Assembly (NCBI GenBank): GCA_902984215.1
Contig: CADWAF010000148.1
Location: forward strand, 1-64,000
Length of the DNA: 64,000 bases
Direction of reading: 5' to 3'
DNA from: Willaertia magna
Lineage: Eukaryota; Heterolobosea; Eutetramitea; Acrasida; Naegleriidae
Shown: positions 63,467-64,000 of the stretch, piece after piece
How the letters are laid out: every line of letters starts with the position of its first letter
How positions within the stretch are numbered: the first letter of the stretch is position 1
The notes under the pieces: generated by a model
Database searches by the model: none
The model's input: only the letters and a program-made list of their open reading frames with translations
What the model was told of the DNA's origin: nothing
Translations under genes and position numbers: made by a program

Positions 63467-64000
63467 TTAATATTTTGTACACTTTTCTAAAGCTAATTGA
63501 GTTTCTCTTTCTAATTCATCATCATGAGGATAATTTAAATCATTTGTATTTAAAGTGTCGACTGATAATAAACCAACTGGGGTATTAGAAATTAATAGTT
63601 TGACAACATGTCCATTTACTCTACTAATATAAATTTGAATAGTTGATTTAAATTCTCTATCAAATAATTTAATTGTATTCATTTCCCATAATTCACAATG
63701 TATCCCATTCATTAAAGTAAATCCTTTAAAATTAATATTAATTTCATTTTCAATATTTACTTCTTTTAATGTTAATGTTAATGGTATTTGTGATAAATGT
63801 AGTTGACCTGAAATTAATGAACATTTACCATTATTACCAATAATGTACACACCTAAAAATCTTGTAAAATAATTTGGAATTACAATAAATTTAACTTCCT
63901 TTTTTGTACTTGAATCTATTAATTTAACAAATGCTTTCTTTTTAACATAATCAAATAATAAATATCCATAAAGAATAAAGTGGTCATTCTTATTTGTTAA
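63467..64000 (-). CDS. Partial unidentified protein, 5' end cut off
   Basis: Open frame of at least 177 codons that runs through the right edge, so its start is outside the window. It reads upstream as LTNKNDHFILYGYLLFDYVK and FIVIPNYFTRFLGVYIIG, then NGKCSLISGQLHLSQIPLTL and TIQIYISRVNGHVVKLLIS, ending DDELERETQLALEKCTKY. Beta-rich text, no motif I can name. It is convergent with the RING gene. Confidence 0.7.
   Translation of the reverse strand, partial: LTNKNDHFILYGYLLFDYVKKKAFVKLIDSSTKKEVKFIVIPNYFTRFLGVYIIGNNGKCSLISGQLHLSQIPLTLTLKEVNIENEININFKGFTLMNGIHCELWEMNTIKLFDREFKSTIQIYISRVNGHVVKLLISNTPVGLLSVDTLNTNDLNYPHDDELERETQLALEKCTKY

Noticed and set aside
1..64000. CRISPR arrays, IS elements, transposon ORFs, rRNA
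   Set aside because: None seen; no direct-repeat arrays, transposase or reverse-transcriptase motifs, and no rRNA-like blocks.

Overview
This is a gene-dense, AT-rich nuclear segment from a eukaryotic microbe. The proteins are eukaryotic (NOL10, PARN, PRP22, PRP38, DDB1, NBAS, CDK1, CKS1, ASCC2, ribosomal P1) and about a dozen genes carry GT-AG introns of only about 38-88 nt. Starts typically read A-run + ATG and stops are mostly TAA. Mitochondrial genes, ciliary/CCT-type chaperonin relatives and short introns fit a free-living amoeboflagellate of the Heterolobosea (Naegleria-like). The lineage is an inference; I cannot name the species.

Layout. 0-9 kb: SIKE/FGFR1OP2-type coiled coil, a Cys-rich surface protein, CKS1 (with an 11-nt microexon), NOL10, PARN. 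9-19 kb: WD40 protein, a candidate tiny selenoprotein with a SECIS-like hairpin, kynureninase, HMG-box protein, RCC1-repeat protein, PRP22 helicase. 18-26.5 kb: TPR membrane protein, chaperonin-like protein, MT-A70 methyltransferase fused to ZZ fingers, ROK fructokinase, ADP/ATP carrier. 26.8-36 kb: six-BRCT protein, CDK1, gulonolactone-oxidase-type enzyme, small myristoylation-motif protein, DDB1, P1. 37-48 kb: DTW protein, ankyrin tail-anchored protein, PRP38, small secreted protein, NBAS (6 exons, about 2250 aa). 48.7-57 kb: ICMT, EGF/7TM protein, degenerate Arf-like protein, metallophosphoesterase, BolA, DECD-box helicase, glutaminase-like protein. 57-64 kb: ASCC2, small mitochondrial-type protein, DUF952, aminotransferase, myristoylation-motif RING protein, and a partial gene at the right edge.

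The genes are single transcription units on both strands, not operons. Recurring themes are RNA processing (NOL10, PARN, PRP22, PRP38, MT-A70, DTW, DECD-box), cell cycle (CKS1 and CDK1, each with an E2F-type site upstream) and lipid modification (ICMT, a CaaX box on PARN, three MG-start proteins).

The most striking item is at 10047-10440. A small ORF stops at an in-frame TGA, continues in the same frame into a perfect transmembrane tail, and is followed at once by a hairpin with SECIS architecture. This looks like an undescribed membrane selenoprotein. A second strong item is a glutaminase homologue that has lost the catalytic Ser-x-x-Lys pair but carries a textbook EF-hand.
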